Positions 17,382 through 25,541 of a stretch of DNA of 64,000 bases are shown here, one piece after another. This stretch comes from ZC4RG30 sp040508085. GTDB taxonomy: Bacteria > Pseudomonadota > Gammaproteobacteria > Steroidobacterales > Steroidobacteraceae. The DNA lies in the NCBI GenBank assembly GCA_040508085.1, contig JBEVNO010000161.1, forward strand, positions 8,757 to 72,756, read 5' to 3'. The position numbers and the translations under genes were made by a program. The notes beneath the pieces were generated by a model. The model did no database searches. It saw only the letters and a list, made by a program, of their open reading frames with translations, and was not told the DNA's origin. Position 1 is the stretch's first letter. Each line of letters opens with the position of its first letter.

Positions 17382-17415
17382 TCCGCGCATCGGGCGCGGA
17401 CCTGCTATGTTTTTC
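17381..17415 (+). terminator. GC-rich hairpin with T-run
   Basis: GTCCGCGC (17381-17388) pairs with GCGCGGAC (17394-17401) around a 5-base loop, and a TTTTT run follows within 12 bases. The gap before the T-run makes it a weak intrinsic terminator; it shares its first base with the adjacent palindrome. Confidence 0.35.
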
Positions 17416-17647
17416 AGACCGGGCGAAGATGCCGCGGCAGCAATTACAAGAATTCTGTTTTGGGGGGCGGCATGGCGGTAGATTTCCGCGGTCATCCGGA
17501 CGCAACGTCTGGCACGGCGGCAAGCGCGGAACTGGATGCCCCCAATTCCCGCCGGACACTCGGCGGCTGGATCGCAGGCCGCCAGGCGGCCGGCCGGCCC
17601 ACGTTCATCCATTCACCGCCCCGCTGATCTGCCCGGAGTTCAAATCG

Positions 17648-18538
17648 ATGAAGCCTGAAAACCTGCGCCTGTTGCTGCCGCTGCTGATGTTGTTGGCTGG
17701 CATGGCCACCTCTTCCGCCATGGCGCAGGCTGCGGCCCCAGCCGCTGCGCCGGCGGGGCGGACGCCCTCCGGCGGACTGACACCGGAGCGCGAGGCGGAA
17801 CTGGCCCAGAAGCACGATGGTTATCTCGGCGCGCTGGCGCCGGAGAACCTGGCGAAGAAGCGTCCGAAGCCGCCATTCGACATTACCGGCACCTGGTTCA
17901 TCAACCTGCGCCGCTCGTTCGCGGATTTCCGTTTCGGCCCGCCTTACCCTGAGTTCAATGAGCCGGGGCAGACTGCGCTGCGCGAGGCGGAGGAGGCGCG
18001 CAAGGCAGGCAAGCCGTATCGGGACGTGATCGGCCAGTGCTACCCGGCCGGCATGCCGATGATCATGACGCGCGTCTGGCCGTTCAACGCCGTGCAGCTG
18101 CCTACCGTGGTCTACCAGCTGTTCGGATTCACCAGCAGCATGCGCTTCATCTACCTGGATGGACGCCAGTTCACGGATCCGGACCTGGTGGTGTACACCT
18201 ACAACGGCGAGTCCATCGGCCATTGGGAGAAGGACGCGCTGGTGGTGCGCACTAAATATCTCGAGCCCAACCAGCACTACATCGATTCGGGAATCCCCAT
18301 CAGCGACCAGTTCGAGATCGTGGAACGCTACACCATGGAGGATGCCGGCAGGACGCTGCGCATCGATTACACCCTCACCGACCCGAAGATGTGGAAAGGC
18401 GAGTGGAAGAGCACCAAGCGCTGGCTGCGACAGGACTACAGCGACATTCCTGAAGCGGAGTGCCTGCCCAACCTGAACCAGAACCTGCCCAGCACTGCCG
18501 AGGGCCAGAAGGCCATCGAGGAACGCTCGCGCAACTGA
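17648..18538 (+). CDS. exported protein of unknown function, paralogue of 19499-20299
   Basis: The 296-residue product has a Sec signal peptide (about residues 1-26, ending AMAQ), an Ala/Pro linker, and then a beta-rich domain with CYPAGMPMIM, MRFIYLDGRQFTDPDLV, GESIGHWEKDALVVRT and a late LTDPK segment. The same landmarks occur in the product of 19499-20299, so the two are distant paralogues. Both genes lie beside DUF6152 genes. I do not know a function; the exported beta-sandwich look and the pairing suggest a cell-envelope or periplasmic binding role. The start is the ATG preceding the signal peptide; upstream codons in frame do not look coding. Confidence 0.7.
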   Translation: MKPENLRLLLPLLMLLAGMATSSAMAQAAAPAAAPAGRTPSGGLTPEREAELAQKHDGYLGALAPENLAKKRPKPPFDITGTWFINLRRSFADFRFGPPYPEFNEPGQTALREAEEARKAGKPYRDVIGQCYPAGMPMIMTRVWPFNAVQLPTVVYQLFGFTSSMRFIYLDGRQFTDPDLVVYTYNGESIGHWEKDALVVRTKYLEPNQHYIDSGIPISDQFEIVERYTMEDAGRTLRIDYTLTDPKMWKGEWKSTKRWLRQDYSDIPEAECLPNLNQNLPSTAEGQKAIEERSRN

Positions 18539-18558
18539 GATGGCGGCGCCGTCGGCGG

Positions 18559-18942
18559 TTAGTTCTGGCCTGGACCGACGCCGTCCAGCACGGTGCCGTC
18601 GCCAAGCGTGATGGACATATAAGAGCCGCCTGGCTTGCCGTCCCGCAGTGGCCGCACGGTCACCGTCACATGGTCGCCGGGCTTGATGGTGGTGCGCTTC
18701 CAGCCGGAGCGGATCAGGTTCTGCGGGCTGTTCATCTCGATGGCCCAGACCTCGGATTTGCCATCGGCTCCCGCCACCTCGACCTTGAAGGAGCTGTGGG
18801 GGTTGGTCCAGTTGAATTCGGTGATGGTACCCATGATGGTCGCCGTCCTGGCAGGGTCGAACATGGCACCGGAGTGATGCGCCAGTGCCGGGCCCGCGGC
18901 GAGCAGCAGGGCGGCGATGGCAGGGGGAAAAAGCCTCTTCAT
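18559..18942 (-). CDS. DUF6152 family exported protein
   Basis: The 127-residue protein has a signal peptide (residues 1-21, ending ALA) directly followed by HHSGAMFDP, and then ITEFNWTNPHSSFKVEV and later GDHVTVTVRPLRDGKPGG. This is the pattern of DUF6152: a small exported beta-barrel-like domain with a conserved His-His-Ser start and an NPH motif. The exposed histidines just after the cleavage site suggest metal binding, but that is inference. It lies 14 bases downstream of its paralogue in the same direction and converges with the gene ending at 18538. Confidence 0.75.
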   Translation of the reverse strand: MKRLFPPAIAALLLAAGPALAHHSGAMFDPARTATIMGTITEFNWTNPHSSFKVEVAGADGKSEVWAIEMNSPQNLIRSGWKRTTIKPGDHVTVTVRPLRDGKPGGSYMSITLGDGTVLDGVGPGQN

Positions 18943-18956
18943 GAACGCTCCTTCGG

Positions 18957-19409
18957 CTACTTCGGCGTGCCGCCCGCAGGCGGCAAGGTGGGCACGTTCA
19001 CCGGCCCGGTGTTGCCGGCAAAGGCGGCCTCGGCCAGCACCGTGCCGTCGGCCAGCGTGACCGACACGAACAAGCCACCCTTGTGTGCTTCCATATCCCG
19101 CAGCGGGAAAGTGACCAGCGTGACCTGGTCACCCGCCTTCAGGCTGGCGGACTTCCAGCCCTGACGCTTCAGGTTGTTCGGGCTGTTGAGTTCGATCTCC
19201 CACGCATCCTTGCTGCCATTTGCTGCCGGGACATCGATATGGATGAAGGCATGGGGATTGGTCCACTGGAATTCAGTGACCGTACCCTTCAGCGTGACGC
19301 GCTGCGTCTGGTCGAACATGGCAAATGAGTGATGTGCCTGCGCCGCGGCGCCGAGCATTGCCAGGGCCAAAGCCATGGCCCGCGCGGCCCCGATGGAATG
19401 TCGTCTCAT
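18957..19409 (-). CDS. DUF6152 family exported protein
   Basis: The 150-residue product is a paralogue of the gene at 18559-18942: signal peptide ending AQA, then HHSFAMFDQ, VTEFQWTNPHAFIHIDV and LKAGDQVTLVTFPLRD. It has an extra proline-rich C-terminal tail. I chose ATG 19409 because it is preceded by a GGGGG ribosome binding site and begins the signal peptide at once; an open stretch further upstream adds 26 residues without signal character. It is divergent from the gene at 19499, with 89 bases between that must hold both promoters. Confidence 0.75.
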   Translation of the reverse strand: MRRHSIGAARAMALALAMLGAAAQAHHSFAMFDQTQRVTLKGTVTEFQWTNPHAFIHIDVPAANGSKDAWEIELNSPNNLKRQGWKSASLKAGDQVTLVTFPLRDMEAHKGGLFVSVTLADGTVLAEAAFAGNTGPVNVPTLPPAGGTPK

Positions 19410-19498
19410 CCCGCCCCCGTTAGTTCTGTTTATGCGACGATAAGCAAAAGTATACGCGCCGCGATGGGGTTTTCGAATCCGCGGCAAAGCGGGGGCTC

Positions 19499-20299
19499 AT
19501 GCATCGTTTCATCAGGTCAGCGCCGACCCGGCTACCGGCCACTCTTTTTCTCATGGCGGCCGCCTGCTGCGCCGTCACTGCCAGGATCGCGACCAGCGCT
19601 GAACTGCCCGCGCGCAGTGCCGCCGCATTCCCGCAGGGGCGCTATGCAGCGCTCGACCAGCTGCCGGACTGGGGTGGGGTGTGGGTACTGAACCGCGGCC
19701 GGCCGGCGGGTGCCGCCGCGCCTGAACAGCCGCGCCTGAAAGGCGAGTATCTCGCGCGCTACCAGGCCTGGCAGCAGCAGGCCCGCGCGAACAACGGCGT
19801 CGCGCTGAAAGAGAACTCCAACTGTCTGCCGCCGGGCATGCCGCGCATGATGGGAACTGGGCAATACCCGATCGAGTTCCTGTTCACGCCCGGACGCGTG
19901 ACCATGCAGCACGAGGCCTGGATGCAGACGCGCGCGATTTTCACCGATGGTCGCGGGCACCCGGCTGATCTGGAAGCCGGCTTCTTCGGCCATTCCGTGG
20001 GTCACTGGGAGGGCGATGCCCTGGTGGTCGACACCGTAGGCATCAAGACTGTCACGGAACTGGAGACCGGCATGCGGCACAGCGACAAGCTGCGCGTGGC
20101 CGAACGCATCCGGCTGGCGCCGGGTGATCCGGACACGCTGGTGGTGGAAACCACGCTGACGGATCCGGAGGCGCTGGAGGCACCATACCGGCGCATCTAC
20201 ACCTTCAAGCGGGAGCGGGACTGGAACCTGATGGAGTTCGTGTGCGCCGAGAATGACCGCAATCCGGTCGGCCCCGACGGGGTCACCCGCTTCAATTAA
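19499..20299 (+). CDS. exported protein of unknown function, paralogue of 17648-18538
   Basis: The 266-residue product has a signal peptide (about residues 1-34, ending TSA) and a beta-rich domain with NCLPPGMPRMM, PIEFLFTPGRVTMQHE, AIFTDGRGHPADLE and GHSVGHWEGDALVVDTVG. These match landmarks in the protein at 17648-18538. Families with the GHSxGxWEGDxLVVDT signature are common in exported proteins of proteobacteria and acidobacteria, without a known activity. The gene is divergent from a DUF6152 gene. It is the last gene before the rimP promoter region. Confidence 0.72.
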   Translation: MHRFIRSAPTRLPATLFLMAAACCAVTARIATSAELPARSAAAFPQGRYAALDQLPDWGGVWVLNRGRPAGAAAPEQPRLKGEYLARYQAWQQQARANNGVALKENSNCLPPGMPRMMGTGQYPIEFLFTPGRVTMQHEAWMQTRAIFTDGRGHPADLEAGFFGHSVGHWEGDALVVDTVGIKTVTELETGMRHSDKLRVAERIRLAPGDPDTLVVETTLTDPEALEAPYRRIYTFKRERDWNLMEFVCAENDRNPVGPDGVTRFN

Positions 20300-20316
20300 T
20301 GGAGGCCAAATAGGGG

Positions 20317-20345
20317 TTTACCCGCGTGCGGCGAAGGCATAGAAT
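20317..20345 (+). promoter_or_regulatory. sigma70-type promoter of the rimP-nusA-infB operon
   Basis: TTTACC (20317-20322) and TAGAAT (20340-20345) are separated by exactly 17 bp. Transcription would start near 20352, giving a leader of about 155 bases before rimP that contains the hairpins at 20395-20451. Confidence 0.6.
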
Positions 20346-20394
20346 CCGTGCCCCGCTTGGAGGGTCAGGCGGGTGGAAACAGGTTTTGATGTGG

Positions 20395-20417
20395 AAGGCC
20401 CCCCAGTGGGGCCTTTT
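20395..20417 (+). terminator. first leader hairpin of the rimP operon
   Basis: AAGGCCCC (20395-20402) pairs perfectly with GGGGCCTT (20408-20415) around a 5-base loop; four T residues in all follow the G-C part. Stem strength is high but the T-run is short, so it may act as a pause or an antiterminator partner. Confidence 0.5.
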
Positions 20418-20428
20418 GCGTGATGAGG

Positions 20429-20451
20429 GGGCCGGTCTAGGGCCCTTTTTT
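20429..20451 (+). terminator. intrinsic terminator in the rimP leader (possible attenuator)
   Basis: GGGCC (20429-20433) pairs with GGCCC (20441-20445) around a 7-base loop, followed immediately by six T residues (20446-20451). It lies downstream of the promoter at 20317 and 56 bases before the rimP start, so transcripts must pass it to enter the operon. NusA autoregulation of this operon is established in E. coli, which makes attenuation here plausible. Confidence 0.6.
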
Positions 20452-20506
20452 GTTTCCGACGGGTTTGTTTCAGCAGGTAAGGCCGCAGATTCAGGAGGAG
20501 AAAGTC

Positions 20507-21043
20507 ATGCTGCGCGAGCGCCTGATTGCTCTGACCGAACCGCTGCTGGCCAGCCTCGGATATGAGCTCGTCGACATTGAATATGCGGCTACGCTCTCCG
20601 AGGCGACGCTGCGGGTGTTCATCGACTGGCCGGAGGGCAAGCCCCCGCAGGCAATCCTGGCGGCGCCTGATGACGGCACCCGCGCCTTCGACGGCATCGG
20701 CGTCGAGGATTGCGAGCGCGTCAGTCGTGAACTGTCGGCGCTGCTGGATGTGGAAGACCCGATCACGGTGAGCTACCAGCTGGAGGTGTCCTCACCGGGT
20801 GCGGACCGGATCCTGCGGACGCCGGCGCATTACCAGCGTTACGTAGGTCAGCGCGTGCATGTCGAGTTGCAGGCGCCGCGCGATGGCCGCCGCCGTTTTA
20901 CCGGTGAGCTGGTGCGGGCGGATGCGGAAGGAATTGAATTGAACGTGGATGGTTCGGCTGTGGCGATCCGTTACGCGGAAGTGGGCAAGACCCGCCTCGC
21001 GCCGGACTGGGCACGCAAGAAACGGCGAGGTGGCAAGAAATGA
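20507..21043 (+). CDS. rimP: ribosome maturation factor RimP
   Basis: RimP helps assemble the 30S subunit. The 178-residue product has the N-terminal alpha/beta domain (LLASLGYELVDIEY) and the conserved CERVSRELSALLDVEDPI and LEVSSPGADRILRT segments, then a C-terminal SH3-like domain. The ATG at 20507 is preceded by a strong AGGAGGAG ribosome binding site; a further upstream in-frame codon lacks one. It overlaps nusA by ATGA and opens the conserved rimP-nusA-infB-rbfA cluster. Confidence 0.96.
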   Translation: MLRERLIALTEPLLASLGYELVDIEYAATLSEATLRVFIDWPEGKPPQAILAAPDDGTRAFDGIGVEDCERVSRELSALLDVEDPITVSYQLEVSSPGADRILRTPAHYQRYVGQRVHVELQAPRDGRRRFTGELVRADAEGIELNVDGSAVAIRYAEVGKTRLAPDWARKKRRGGKK

Positions 21044-22539
21044 TGAACAAAGAAATCCTGATGGTCGTCGATGCCGTTTCCAACGAGAAAGGCGTCGACA
21101 AGGAAATCATCTTCGATGCGCTGGAGGCGGCCCTCGCGGCGGCCACGCGCAAGAAGCACGGCGAAGAGTGGGACGTGCGCGTCTCCATCAACCGCAAGAC
21201 CGGCGATTACGACACCTTCCGCCGCTGGAAGGTGTTCGCCGATGATTCCACCGAGCTTGAGACCCCGGACCGCGAGCTGCGCCTGGATGATGCCCTCGAC
21301 CTCGACAAGGACGCCGAGCCGGGTGGATTCGTGGAGGAGCCGATGGAGTCGGTGGCCTTCGGTCGCATCGCCGCGATGCAGGCCAAGCAGGTCATGGTGC
21401 AGAAAGTGCGCGAAGCCGAACGGGCGCAGGTCGTGGAGCTGTTCCAGGATCGTGTCAACACGCTGGTGTCCGGCGTGGTGAAGCGCGTCGACCGCAATGG
21501 CATCTTCGTCGACCTCGGCAACAACGCGGAAGGGTTCATCTCGCGCAGCGACATGATCCCGCGCGAGGCGCTGAAGGCGCAGGATCGCGTGAAGGCCTTC
21601 CTGAAGGACGTGCGCACCGAGCCGCGCGGCCCACAGCTGTTCCTGTCGCGCACCGCGCCGGAATTCCTGATCGAACTGTTCAAGCTGGAAGTGCCGGAAG
21701 TGGGGCAGGGCACCATCGAGATCCTGGCCGCCGCCCGGGACGCGGGCATCCGCGCCAAGATCGCGGTGCGCAGCAACGAGCCGCGCATCGACCCGGTGGG
21801 GGCCTGCGTCGGCATGCGCGGTTCGCGCGTGCAGGCGGTTTCGAATGAGATTGCCGGCGAACGCGTGGACATCATCCCCTTCGACGACAACCCGGCGCAG
21901 TTCGTGATCAACGCCATGTCGCCGGCTGAGGTGCAGTCGATCGTCGTGGACGAGGATTCTCACAGCATGGATATCGCTGTGTCGGAGGAGAAGCTCTCGC
22001 AGGCCATCGGCCGCGGCGGGCAGAACATCCGGCTCGCCAGCCAGCTCACCGGCTGGGAACTGAACGTGATGACCGAATCCGACGCCGAGGCGAAGAGCGA
22101 TTCGGAATCCAAGAAGGTCGTGCAGACCTTCATGAAGCAGCTGGACGTGGACGAGGATGTGGCGTCCATCCTGGCCCAGGAAGGTTTCTCGAGCATCGAG
22201 GAGCTGGCCTATGTACCGGTCTCCGAGCTGGCCTCGATCGAGGCCTTCGATGGCGACCTGGTGAAGGAGCTGCGCAATCGCGCTCGTGACGTGCTGCTGA
22301 CGCAGGCCATCGCGAGCGAGGAGAGCCTGGAGAGCCAGATGCCTGCCGACGATCTGCTGCAGCTGCCCGGGGTGAGCCCGGATCTGGCGCTGAAGCTGGC
22401 GCAGCTGGGCGTGCGGACGCGCGAGGCATTGGCCGAGCAGTCCGTGGACGATCTTTCTGAAATCGATGGCCTCGATGAGGCCACCGCCGGCGTGCTGATC
22501 ATGAAAGCGCGCGAAATCTGGTTCCAGGCGGAGAAGTGA
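21040..22539 (+). CDS. nusA: transcription termination/antitermination factor NusA
   Basis: NusA binds RNA polymerase and nascent RNA and modulates pausing, termination and antitermination. The 499-residue protein has the N-terminal polymerase-binding domain, an S1 domain (VKRVDRNGIFVDLGNNAEG, about residues 147-165), two KH domains (IRAKIAVRSNEPRIDPVGAC and AIGRGGQNIRLASQLTGWEL), and two C-terminal helical acidic repeats, the gammaproteobacterial full-length form. The start overlaps the rimP stop; ATG 21040 and 21043 are both possible. Confidence 0.97.
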   Translation: MMNKEILMVVDAVSNEKGVDKEIIFDALEAALAAATRKKHGEEWDVRVSINRKTGDYDTFRRWKVFADDSTELETPDRELRLDDALDLDKDAEPGGFVEEPMESVAFGRIAAMQAKQVMVQKVREAERAQVVELFQDRVNTLVSGVVKRVDRNGIFVDLGNNAEGFISRSDMIPREALKAQDRVKAFLKDVRTEPRGPQLFLSRTAPEFLIELFKLEVPEVGQGTIEILAAARDAGIRAKIAVRSNEPRIDPVGACVGMRGSRVQAVSNEIAGERVDIIPFDDNPAQFVINAMSPAEVQSIVVDEDSHSMDIAVSEEKLSQAIGRGGQNIRLASQLTGWELNVMTESDAEAKSDSESKKVVQTFMKQLDVDEDVASILAQEGFSSIEELAYVPVSELASIEAFDGDLVKELRNRARDVLLTQAIASEESLESQMPADDLLQLPGVSPDLALKLAQLGVRTREALAEQSVDDLSEIDGLDEATAGVLIMKAREIWFQAEK

Positions 22540-22557
22540 GCCTGACGGAGTTGAACA

Positions 22558-25110
22558 ATGGCTGACGTCACCGTCGCACAATTTGCCGATGTACTGAAAG
22601 TTCCGGTCGACCGGCTGCTCGTGCAGCTGGAACAGGCTGGCATCACCGTTTCGAGCGCTGACGACAAGATCAGCGACGAGGCGAAGATGGAGCTGCTTAC
22701 GCACCTGCGCAAGAGCCATGGCAGCGCAGAGGAGGCCGCCGCGCCACGCAAGATCACGCTGAAGCGTAAGGAACAGAGTGAGCTGAAGCTGGCCAGCCCG
22801 CAGGGCCGCGCCCGCACCGTGAACGTGGAAGTGCGCCGCAAGCACACCTACGTGAAGCGCGACGTGATCGAGGAACAGGCGCGCGCGCAGCAGGACGTGG
22901 TCGAGCAGAAGCGCAAGGAAGTCGAGGCCGCGCAGCAGCTGGAAGTCGAGAAGGTCGAGGCCGAGCGCCGCGAACAGGAGCGCGTGGAGCAGGAAAACCT
23001 CCGCCGCGTCGAGGAAGAGCAGCAGCGCCTGCGCCAGGCGGAGGAGACACGCCGCGCGCAGGAGCAGCGTGAGCGCGAGGAAGCCGAGCGCGCCCGCCGC
23101 CCTGGCGAGACGCAGCGCCCGCCCGAAGCGGCCGCGCCACGCGTCGAGGCGAAGGTGGAGCATGCGCCCGCGCATCGCAAGCCGGTGACCGAAGCACCCC
23201 GCGCCGCGGCGCCTGGTACCCGCTACGGCCGCCAGGAACTGCATGTGGCCGGTGGCGATGGCTCGCGCTTCAAGAAGAAGAAGCCGATGCGCATGCGCGG
23301 CCGTCCGTCGCATTCCGATGGCGAGCAGAAGCATGGCTTTGAAATGCCCACCGCGCCGCAGCGGCGCGAGGTGGCCATCGGCGAGACCATCACGGTTGCG
23401 GAGCTTGCCCAGCGCATGGCCGTCAAAGCCACCGAAGTGATCAAGGCGCTGATGAGCCTGGGCGTGATGGCCACGATCAACCAGACCATCGACCAGGACA
23501 CCGCTGTGCTGGTCATCGAAGAGATGGGCCACCAGGCCAAGCTGGTCAAGGAAAACGAGATCGAGGAAGACATCCAGGGCGCCGGAGCGCAGTCCGAAGA
23601 GCTGCCGCGTCCACCCGTGGTCACCGTCATGGGTCATGTCGACCATGGCAAGACTTCGCTGCTGGATTACATCCGGCGCGCCAAGGTTGCGGCGGGCGAA
23701 GCCGGTGGCATCACGCAGCATATCGGCGCCTACCACGTCGAAACGCCGCGCGGTGTCGTCACATTCCTGGATACCCCGGGCCACGCGGCGTTCACTGCCA
23801 TGCGCGCCCGTGGCGCCAAGGCCACCGACGTGGTGGTGCTGGTGGTGGCGGCCGACGATGGCGTGATGCCGCAGACGATCGAGGCCATTCAGCATGCGCG
23901 CGCCGCCGGCGTGCCCATGGTCGTGGCCGTGAACAAGATCGACAAACCCGACGCGGACCAGGAAAAGGTGCGCACGGAGTTGTCGCAGCACGAAGTGATC
24001 TCCGAAGCCTGGGGTGGCAGTGACATCTTCGTGCCGGTCTCTGCCCGCACGGGGCAGGGCATCGATGAGTTGCTCGAGGCCATCCTGCTGCAGTCGGAAG
24101 TGATGGAGCTGAAGGCTCCGCGCGGCGGGCTGGCCTCCGGAATCGTCATCGAATCCAGTGTCGAGAAGGGCCGTGGCGCCGTGGCGACAGTGCTGGTCAA
24201 GCGCGGCACCTTGCGGCTGGGCGATCCCATCCTCGCCGGCCAGCAGTTCGGGCGCGTGCGTGCCATGTTCGACGAGACCGGCAAGCCGGTCAAAGAGGCG
24301 CTGCCGTCGATGCCCGTGGTAGTGCTGGGCCTCACCGGCGCACCTAATGCGGGTGATGATCTGCTGGTGGTCGAGAGCGACCGCAAGGCGCGCGAGGTGG
24401 CACTGCATCGCCAGAGCCGCAGCCGCGATACACGCGTCGCCGGCCGCATGTCGGCCACCGCCGAGGACGTCTTCACCCAGATGGAAGAGGCCAAGGCCAG
24501 CGTCATCCCGGTGCTGGTGCGCACGGATGTGCAGGGCAGCGCCGAGGCGTTGCGCGATGCGCTGAAGAAGCTCTCCACCGACGAGGTGCAGGTCAAGGTG
24601 CTGGGTGCGACCGTGGGCGGCATCACCGCCTCGGACATCCAGCTGGCAGCGGCATCCAAGGCCCAGGTCATCGGCTTCAACGTGCGTGCGGATTCCTCCG
24701 CCCGCGATGCGATGAAGGAGACCGGCGTCCAGGTGCGTTACTACAGCATCATTTACGAAGTCATCGACGACATCAAAGCGATGATGAGCGGCATGCTGGC
24801 GCCGGAGATCAAGGAGACGATCGTCGGTGTGGCGCAGGTGCGCGAGGTGTTCCGCTCCAGCAAGTTCGGCGTTGTCGCCGGCTGCCTGGTCATGGAAGGC
24901 ACGGTCAAGCGCAACAACCCCATCCGTGTGCTGCGCGACAGCGTGGTGATCTTCGAAGGGGCGCTGGAATCCCTGCGCCGCTTCAAGGACGAGGCGGCCG
25001 AGGTGCGCGCGGGTACCGAGTGCGGCATCGGCGTGAAGGATTACCAGGACGTGCGCGTGGGCGACCAGATCGAGTGCTTCTCGCGCGTCAGCGTCGCGCG
25101 CACGATCTGA
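22558..25110 (+). CDS. infB: translation initiation factor IF-2
   Basis: IF-2 is the GTPase that brings fMet-tRNA to the 30S subunit. The 850-residue protein has an IF2 N-terminal helix-turn-helix domain, a long charged Glu/Arg/Gln-rich coiled-coil linker (about residues 90-220), a second N domain before the G domain, and GTPase motifs GHVDHGKT (359-366), DTPGHAAF and NKID. The C-terminal domains bind fMet-tRNA. Family length and order are normal. The partner initiator tRNA gene lies 13 kb upstream. Confidence 0.98.
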   Translation: MADVTVAQFADVLKVPVDRLLVQLEQAGITVSSADDKISDEAKMELLTHLRKSHGSAEEAAAPRKITLKRKEQSELKLASPQGRARTVNVEVRRKHTYVKRDVIEEQARAQQDVVEQKRKEVEAAQQLEVEKVEAERREQERVEQENLRRVEEEQQRLRQAEETRRAQEQREREEAERARRPGETQRPPEAAAPRVEAKVEHAPAHRKPVTEAPRAAAPGTRYGRQELHVAGGDGSRFKKKKPMRMRGRPSHSDGEQKHGFEMPTAPQRREVAIGETITVAELAQRMAVKATEVIKALMSLGVMATINQTIDQDTAVLVIEEMGHQAKLVKENEIEEDIQGAGAQSEELPRPPVVTVMGHVDHGKTSLLDYIRRAKVAAGEAGGITQHIGAYHVETPRGVVTFLDTPGHAAFTAMRARGAKATDVVVLVVAADDGVMPQTIEAIQHARAAGVPMVVAVNKIDKPDADQEKVRTELSQHEVISEAWGGSDIFVPVSARTGQGIDELLEAILLQSEVMELKAPRGGLASGIVIESSVEKGRGAVATVLVKRGTLRLGDPILAGQQFGRVRAMFDETGKPVKEALPSMPVVVLGLTGAPNAGDDLLVVESDRKAREVALHRQSRSRDTRVAGRMSATAEDVFTQMEEAKASVIPVLVRTDVQGSAEALRDALKKLSTDEVQVKVLGATVGGITASDIQLAAASKAQVIGFNVRADSSARDAMKETGVQVRYYSIIYEVIDDIKAMMSGMLAPEIKETIVGVAQVREVFRSSKFGVVAGCLVMEGTVKRNNPIRVLRDSVVIFEGALESLRRFKDEAAEVRAGTECGIGVKDYQDVRVGDQIECFSRVSVARTI

Positions 25111-25118
25111 GCCCCGAC

Positions 25119-25487
25119 GTGGCCGGACGCACCCCCGGGGGCAGTGGTCGCCTGCAGCGCATGGAAGCGCAGATGCAGCGTGTGCTCGCCGAGATGATCC
25201 CGCGCGAGGTGAAGGATCCGCGCGTGGGTCCGGTCACCATCACCCAGGTGGCGCTGGCGCGGGATCTGTCCGAGGCGCAGGTTTATTTCGTGCCATTTGG
25301 CACGGCGGGTTCCCACCCCGAGGCCCTGCAGGGGCTGCGCGCGGCTGCCGGCTTCCTGCGCGGCGAGGTCGGCCGCAGGGTGGGCCTGCGGCATGCGCCG
25401 CGCCTGGCTTTCGTGCTGGATGAATCGTTCGATCGGGCCGCGCAGCTCACCGCACTGATCGACTCCGCCAACAAGCCGCGCGACTAG
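25119..25487 (+). CDS. rbfA: ribosome-binding factor A
   Basis: RbfA is a KH-type factor needed for late 30S maturation and cold adaptation. The 122-residue product shows RMEAQMQRVLAEMIPREVKD and DPRVGPVTITQVALARDLSE followed by AQVYFVPFG and the C-terminal RLAFVLDESFDRA. The GTG at 25119, eight bases after the infB stop, gives the expected basic N-terminus; ATG 25161 is a shorter alternative. An intrinsic terminator follows, so the first half of the operon ends here, while truB, its usual neighbour, is 3.3 kb away. Confidence 0.95.
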   Translation: MAGRTPGGSGRLQRMEAQMQRVLAEMIPREVKDPRVGPVTITQVALARDLSEAQVYFVPFGTAGSHPEALQGLRAAAGFLRGEVGRRVGLRHAPRLAFVLDESFDRAAQLTALIDSANKPRD

Positions 25488-25511
25488 CACTGAGCATTTG
25501 CGCTGGCACGG

Positions 25512-25533
25512 GCCCCGCCATGCGGGGCTTTTT
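25512..25533 (+). terminator. intrinsic terminator after rbfA
   Basis: GCCCCGC (25512-25518) pairs perfectly with GCGGGGC (25522-25528) around CAT and is followed by TTTTT. It ends the rimP-nusA-infB-rbfA transcript just before the Pho-box-like promoter region of the next gene. Confidence 0.85.
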
Positions 25534-25541
25534 CATTTGTG

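Larger units (their letters stand above)
17260..17647. other. 388-bp intergenic region between divergent genes
   Basis: This stretch separates the leftward small exported gene from the rightward gene at 17648. It has a leftward TATAAT (17304-17309), a 14-bp perfect palindrome (17368-17381) and an adjoining GC-rich hairpin (17381-17401). No open frame in it resembles a protein, and I see no tRNA or mobile-element end. Confidence 0.6.

Noticed and set aside
9283..20450. The tRNA-fMet as an integration site for the accessory block
   Set aside because: No second copy of the tRNA 3' end and no integrase or transposase gene was seen up to rimP, so a tRNA-targeted integrative element is not supported.
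20971..24408. Very long open frame on the minus strand opposite nusA and infB
   Set aside because: It lies wholly antisense to two clear housekeeping genes and reads as a His-, Leu- and Gln-rich sequence without domains; such frames arise from codon bias in GC-rich DNA.
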